Source: an uncultured Clostridia bacterium (lineage in GTDB: Bacteria > Bacillota > Clostridia > Christensenellales > UBA1242). Taken from it: DNA of 8,196 nucleotides. Shown here piece after piece: positions 4,704 to 8,196 of this stretch (position 1 is its first letter; each line of letters opens with the position of its first letter). The notes beneath the pieces were generated by a model that had not been told where the DNA came from, made no database searches, and saw only the letters and a program-made list of their open reading frames with translations. Position numbers and translations under genes: made by a program. The stretch lies in assembly GCA_947384015.1 (NCBI GenBank), contig CANDFN010000044.1, positions 1-8,196 of the forward strand. The letters run 5' to 3'.

Positions 4704-4807
4704 TTTAGGACATTTGGGACGTTTGGGACATTCTTTAAGTTTGCTCTTAATTATTAATATTTATATTTAAACCAAAATTAAGTCCTAAAAGTCCCAATAG
4801 TCCTAAA
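4704..4807. repeat. Inverted array of 9-bp iterons around an AT-rich core; candidate replication origin
   Basis: Left arm: three contiguous 9-bp units TTTAGGACA (4704-4712), TTTGGGACG (4713-4721), TTTGGGACA (4722-4730). Right arm: three contiguous units in inverse orientation, AGTCCTAAA (4781-4789), AGTCCCAAT (4790-4798), AGTCCTAAA (4799-4807). The 50 bases between are almost wholly A/T after the first dozen. Iterons next to an AT-rich stretch directly behind the helicase gene resemble phage and plasmid origins. In RNA the arms could pair into a long hairpin, but no U run follows, so it is not an ordinary terminator. Confidence 0.6.
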
Positions 4808-4837
4808 CCGTTTATGGAGGTGTAACAAATAAATTCT

Positions 4838-4972
4838 ATGTATGTATCTATGTATGTAAATCAAAATGGAAAATTTTATGAAGAAATTTTTAATCATATC
4901 TTTAATAGTTCTTGTAATAGCACTTTTAACTGGAACTTGGATACTATTAGGTTCTGCGTGGTGTTGCTATAA
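4838..4972 (+). other. Possible short ORF overlapping the next gene (44 codons)
   Basis: A GGAGGTG ribosome site (4816-4822) has no ATG at normal spacing. The first ATG in reach (4838, 15 bases away) opens a 44-codon frame, MYVSMYVNQNGKFYEEIFNH and onward, that runs through the next gene in another frame. An in-frame ATA codon at 4829 would be at proper spacing. It may be a translated leader that delivers ribosomes to the weak start at 4878, or may not be translated at all. Confidence 0.25.
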
Positions 4973-5045
4973 ACTAGGTGATTATTTAACAGTCCTTTCT
5001 AAAATATTTAATTTTTTTGGTTGGAATAAAGGAATAAGATTATGA
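4878..5045 (+). CDS. Small single-pass membrane protein (55 aa)
   Basis: The frame from ATG 4878 gives MKKFLIISLIVLVIALLTGT, then WILLGSAWCCYKLGDYL and a basic end (NKGIRL). Residues 4-25 form a membrane segment after a lysine pair. An in-frame ATG at 4866 would add four residues; neither start has a strong ribosome site (GGAAA at 4868-4872 for the 4878 start). Its TGA overlaps the ATG of the next gene, so the two are translationally coupled. It opens the membrane-protein block. The size and hydrophobicity would suit a small holin-like or assembly-helper protein, but nothing specific identifies it. Confidence 0.65.
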   Translation: MKKFLIISLIVLVIALLTGTWILLGSAWCCYKLGDYLTVLSKIFNFFGWNKGIRL

Positions 5046-6271
5046 CAGCAGAAAAAAAGAGAGGAATACTTTTAGGAATAATTTACCTAATTACTGCAGT
5101 TGCAGTTTTGTTTGGGGCATTCGCAGTATATAACCTTGCTCTAGTTCAAAAGCCTTGGACATTAACAACCACCTACTTATCTACTCTAAACCTAGACGCA
5201 AGCAAAAGTCCTATTATATCTGTTAATATAAAAAGCAATAGAAACAATAATGGACAAAAAATATCTGATGTGCAATTTAATGGTTATTCAGATGTTGAGG
5301 GTAAAGGTGTAACCGGTTTTGGCATTCAAGTTTATGGTGACTACAGTGTAAAAAATTCAAAACAATATCAGGGCACTGAAGTTTATGGCACGAGTTATAA
5401 AGACCCTACTCTATTCAGTGCAGAGCAACAAGTTGACCACACCTACATTAATGGTAACTTTACTTTCTACAAAACAGGTGACGGTGGCACAACTTATTAC
5501 ACCGTGCCTTACTCTGACCTAAAAGATTATTTAATTATAGATATTGACGGAGATATTTATCGTTTATTACTTAAAGAATATTCTTTTAGCTTTAGACGAA
5601 ATAAAAGCAATTTCTTTAAATATCTTGGAGGTTGTTTTACCGGCAACTACTGGGAAAATTATACAGTTAATGCAAAATACACCTGGTATGATGTGTTTGA
5701 TAAAATTATATCTTCCGCAAACAATACGAACCTAACAGACACGCATGCTGCTTACCCTTTAAACGGTTTTGACCTTAACGAGTATTTAGATATTCAAGTA
5801 AAAAAAGACGGTAAGTTTGTTGCTTTACCTAAAACGACTGACAGTCAAAAATTATTTGCTATTCCTGTTGACTATTCTAATGACGGTGCTACAAAAGTAG
5901 AAGACAGTATGTTTGATATGGTTAAGGGTTCTGCAACATGGGGTTACTGGAATAATACAACAGTCAAAGATTTCTGGGGTGTTGGCGAATCTATAGTTAT
6001 AACAGAAAAAGAAATAAATTTTGTATATTTAACGTCTTATGACGGCAATTTCTTAACATTAGACCCTAGATTGCAAAATTATTTAAAAACTTACGCTGGC
6101 GACATTCGTATCAATATCAATCTTGCAAATATAACTAAAGACGTCAAAGGTATTGATTTGAGCGCATTTAACTTTAATGCTAAAGAGTTTAATATTACAA
6201 ACTCTAATGCCGGATTTATTCTTCTAAACGAGGACAGTTGCAAAACCTTACCAACTGTGACGGAGGTGTAA
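5042..6271 (+). CDS. Membrane-anchored exported protein of unknown function (409 aa)
   Basis: ATG 5042 overlaps the previous stop. Residues 1-7 are charged (MTAEKKR), 8-32 form one membrane segment (GILLGIIYLITAVAVLFGAF), and about 375 residues follow that should lie outside the cell. The exported part is rich in Asn, Thr, Tyr and Gly with alternating hydrophobic residues, as in beta-sandwich surface or virion proteins; around residues 298-315 there is a Trp-rich WGYWNNTTVKDFWGVGE. No LPxTG, peptidase, lysozyme or known repeat was recognised. There is no clear signal-peptidase site, so it is probably a signal anchor. The end of the gene carries GGAGGTG (6262-6268), the ribosome site for the next gene. 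Possibilities include a virion or conjugation-channel component or an adhesin. Confidence 0.75.
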   Translation: MTAEKKRGILLGIIYLITAVAVLFGAFAVYNLALVQKPWTLTTTYLSTLNLDASKSPIISVNIKSNRNNNGQKISDVQFNGYSDVEGKGVTGFGIQVYGDYSVKNSKQYQGTEVYGTSYKDPTLFSAEQQVDHTYINGNFTFYKTGDGGTTYYTVPYSDLKDYLIIDIDGDIYRLLLKEYSFSFRRNKSNFFKYLGGCFTGNYWENYTVNAKYTWYDVFDKIISSANNTNLTDTHAAYPLNGFDLNEYLDIQVKKDGKFVALPKTTDSQKLFAIPVDYSNDGATKVEDSMFDMVKGSATWGYWNNTTVKDFWGVGESIVITEKEINFVYLTSYDGNFLTLDPRLQNYLKTYAGDIRININLANITKDVKGIDLSAFNFNAKEFNITNSNAGFILLNEDSCKTLPTVTEV

Positions 6272-6272
6272 A

Positions 6273-7139
6273 ATGGAATTAGAAAAGAAACACTATTATC
6301 AAATTTTAGTATGTGTGCTAATAAGCGTTATCTGTGTAGTCCTTTATGCCTGGTATTACATGGAATATATCAAACCAAAATCTAACACCATAGGCTCACC
6401 TGAAACAGAGCTTGCTTATACAAGGCTGCCTATAAAAGACTATATCAGCACAGATTCGGTTTTGTTTAGTATGGATGTTAATGATGTATCATTCAAAGTT
6501 GAAAATGGCACTGCTACATACAACTATACGTTTGACTCACAACAATACAACGGACTAATAACAGACTATGCTCTGTTTGTAAACAATACGCTTCTGTCTG
6601 ATAGTCAAAATGCTGGAACTTTAAGCGGTGTTTACACACTAAACTACATCAATGAAAATAATACAGTGTTTAACACTACAAACATAAATATAAGCTTTAC
6701 ATTCCACTCATTAAGTAGTCAGTTAAGAATTTCATTTGCAGACACAAACGATAATTTAGGCTTGTTAATGAATTACTTTAAAAACAACAGTTTTATAATT
6801 ACCGTCTGCGAAAACCCATTCACCATGGGACAAGTTCAAACCGATGACGAGCTTGGGCGCATTGATTGTAAAGTGTTTGTTGGCGATGCTACAAATGTTT
6901 ATGCCGAATATAACGACTCATTATTGACCACAAACTCTAGTAAAACAATTCTTGTAAAACGTTCCGGCAGTATGAGCTTATTTACAGTTGTAACCAATGA
7001 CATTAAAGATATTAATGTTGTAACCAATGGTGAATATACCGTTGATTATGACCCTGAAAGTTATGAATATACCATAACCTGGAGCAACGCAGATTATTTA
7101 TTTATCAATGTAAACACTAGCAACACAGAGGTTGCTTAA
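6273..7139 (+). CDS. Membrane-anchored exported protein of unknown function (288 aa)
   Basis: Starts one base after the preceding stop, with GGAGGTG ending 4 bases upstream. Layout parallels the 409-aa neighbour: charged MELEKKH, one membrane segment at about 9-30 (YQILVCVLISVICVVLYAWY), a short linker (EYIKPKSNT), then about 250 residues rich in Asn, Thr and Ser with strong strand alternation (for example TTNINISFTFHSLSSQLRIS). No catalytic motif seen. The shared topology and adjacency suggest the two proteins act together on the outside of the cytoplasmic membrane. Sequence similarity between them is not obvious by eye. Family not recognised. Confidence 0.75.
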   Translation: MELEKKHYYQILVCVLISVICVVLYAWYYMEYIKPKSNTIGSPETELAYTRLPIKDYISTDSVLFSMDVNDVSFKVENGTATYNYTFDSQQYNGLITDYALFVNNTLLSDSQNAGTLSGVYTLNYINENNTVFNTTNINISFTFHSLSSQLRISFADTNDNLGLLMNYFKNNSFIITVCENPFTMGQVQTDDELGRIDCKVFVGDATNVYAEYNDSLLTTNSSKTILVKRSGSMSLFTVVTNDIKDINVVTNGEYTVDYDPESYEYTITWSNADYLFINVNTSNTEVA

Positions 7140-7150
7140 AAGGCTTAAAT

Positions 7151-7363
7151 ATGAAAAATAAAAAATTAATTATACTTTTAGTTTTATTCATAGTTTGCTT
7201 TACCTCCTGGCTTTTGCTTGAAATATTTAATCTAATCTATAGAATTGGCTCTACTGTCAAAATTTCAGGCTCTCTATTATACATTGCTTGGGTATTAGCT
7301 TTTAATGCTCTAATATCTGAAATTTATTTTTGTAAAAGGAAACATAAAGGAGACATTCAATGA
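7151..7363 (+). CDS. Small two-pass membrane protein (70 aa)
   Basis: AAAAGG (7138-7143) lies 7 bases before ATG 7151. The product has membrane segments at about 5-25 (KLIILLVLFIVCFTSWLLLE) and 40-60 (SGSLLYIAWVLAFNALISEI), a short basic loop (YRIGSTVK) between and a basic tail (CKRKHKG). By the positive-inside rule both ends would be cytoplasmic. Its stop overlaps the next start as ATGA. The topology is shared by holins and by small assembly proteins; no family marker decides. Confidence 0.7.
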   Translation: MKNKKLIILLVLFIVCFTSWLLLEIFNLIYRIGSTVKISGSLLYIAWVLAFNALISEIYFCKRKHKGDIQ

Positions 7364-8196
7364 ATAGTTTTTGGAAAAAATTTTTAATTAGAACTGGTGT
7401 TTTGGCTGGTGTTATTGGTGCATCCGTAGGACTAACCTACGGACTCACCGCACACAAACATAAACAACAGTTACAAACTGAATACAATAAAGGTTATGAA
7501 AACGCTCAAACAAATGAGGCATTTTATAAAGAGCAACTAGAAATTTATAAAAACCTAGTTGCCGAACAAAACAAAACAATAACCAACTTTACAAATAGAA
7601 TTAATAACCTCAATAATACTGTAGAACAGCAAAAAGTTCAAATAACAACTTTAAACAGTCAACTTGAAACTGCTAATGCTAGAATACAAGCTTTAGAATC
7701 GGAAAACACAGATTATCTAACACAAATAACACAATTACAAGCTAGAAAAACAGAACTTGAAGCTCGTGTTGCAGAACTAGAACAAAGTGGCAGTGATAAC
7801 TCTGCAGAGATTGCACAGCTGCAAGAAGAAATAACCTCACTAAATGGACAAATCACAACGCTACAAAACATAATTGCAAATAATGATAGCACTATTGCGT
7901 CTTTGCAAACTCAAGTTGCAAACTATGAACAGCAAGTTACATCTCTGCAAACAGACATTATAGCAAACGAAACACTAATACAAGAATATGAGGCTAAAAT
8001 AGCGCAGCTAGAAGAATCTGTTGCATACCTAGAAGCTTATTTTGATGTTGATGTTGGCGAGAACAAATCTGTTGTTAAATTTATGTTTAATGGCAATGTT
8101 TACAACGCACAAGTAGTTGACAATGGCTCTACTGTTACAGTCACAGAGCCTGAAAGCACTGAATATATAATTTTTAATGGCTGGACTCTTAATGAC
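7360..8196 (+). CDS. Membrane-anchored coiled-coil protein with Listeria-Bacteroides-repeat-like segment, 3' end outside window
   Basis: ATG 7360 overlaps the previous stop; AAAGGAG (7346-7352) is 7 bases upstream. The frame is open for 279 codons to the window end. Residues 9-29 are a glycine-rich membrane segment (GVLAGVIGASVGLTYGL). About 38-225 form a long coiled coil rich in Gln, Glu, Asn and Thr with leucine/isoleucine heptads (LQTQVANYEQQVTSLQTDI). From about residue 233 the pattern VVKFMFNGNVYNAQVV, then GSTVTVTEPE and FNGWTLND, matches the beta-grasp Listeria-Bacteroides repeat (V-x-F-x-x-x-G ... GWt-x-D), known from exported Gram-positive proteins and phage surface proteins. The coiled coil probably holds that domain away from the membrane. 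Confidence 0.8.
   Translation, partial: MNSFWKKFLIRTGVLAGVIGASVGLTYGLTAHKHKQQLQTEYNKGYENAQTNEAFYKEQLEIYKNLVAEQNKTITNFTNRINNLNNTVEQQKVQITTLNSQLETANARIQALESENTDYLTQITQLQARKTELEARVAELEQSGSDNSAEIAQLQEEITSLNGQITTLQNIIANNDSTIASLQTQVANYEQQVTSLQTDIIANETLIQEYEAKIAQLEESVAYLEAYFDVDVGENKSVVKFMFNGNVYNAQVVDNGSTVTVTEPESTEYIIFNGWTLND

Noticed and set aside
4704..4807. CRISPR array
   Set aside because: Units are 9 bp, contiguous without spacers, and inverted between arms.
4704..4807. Rho-independent terminator of the replication operon
   Set aside because: The arms could pair, but the loop is about 50 bases and no U run follows the stem on either strand.
5544..5735. 63-codon plus-strand frame
   Set aside because: Out-of-frame inside the 409-aa membrane-anchored gene, with no independent start signals.

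Overview
The window looks like the left part of a temperate phage or phage-like integrated element from a low-GC Gram-positive host (Bacillota, probably an uncultured gut-type Clostridia or Bacilli relative). Support: AT-rich sequence with A/T-ending codons, strong AAGGAGG-type ribosome binding sites, TGA used as a stop and TGG for Trp (standard bacterial code), tightly packed co-directional small genes with ATGA overlaps, and a leftward XRE-type repressor start facing a rightward early/replication operon. No integrase, terminase, capsid or portal gene is visible, so the exact element type is open.

Layout. 1-110: start of a leftward helix-turn-helix repressor. 111-345: control region with a leftward and a rightward sigma-70-type promoter, inverted repeats and a duplicated 18-bp block. 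346-1118: no large gene, but two diverged copies (about 414-600 and 860-1045) of a leftward cassette. Each copy has its own promoter, a conserved AGGAGG-containing leader, a conserved 25-codon hydrophobic/cationic peptide with a GTG or TTG start, and an intrinsic terminator. A hairpin-rich stretch (684-835) lies between them. 1119-1715: three small unknown genes. 1716-1924: hairpin-rich gap. 1925-2258: two more small overlapping genes. 2267-4686: replication module, comprising a CHC2 zinc-finger (DnaG-type) protein without a visible catalytic domain, a 68-aa protein, and a D5/P4-type superfamily 3 helicase. 4704-4807: three 9-bp units, an AT-rich core, and the same three units inverted, which looks like an iteron-type replication origin or a long hairpin.

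4866-8196: a run of five membrane proteins: a 55-aa single-pass protein, two large proteins with one N-terminal membrane anchor and a long Asn/Thr-rich exported domain (409 and 288 aa), a 70-aa two-pass protein, and a membrane-anchored long coiled-coil protein that reaches a Listeria-Bacteroides-repeat-like segment where the window ends. The genes overlap or nearly touch, so they are probably one transcription unit making an envelope-associated assembly, but its function cannot be read from the sequence.

The least expected items are the paired peptide cassettes on the minus strand, the inverted 9-bp iteron array behind the helicase, and the membrane-protein operon that sits where further replication or packaging genes might be expected.
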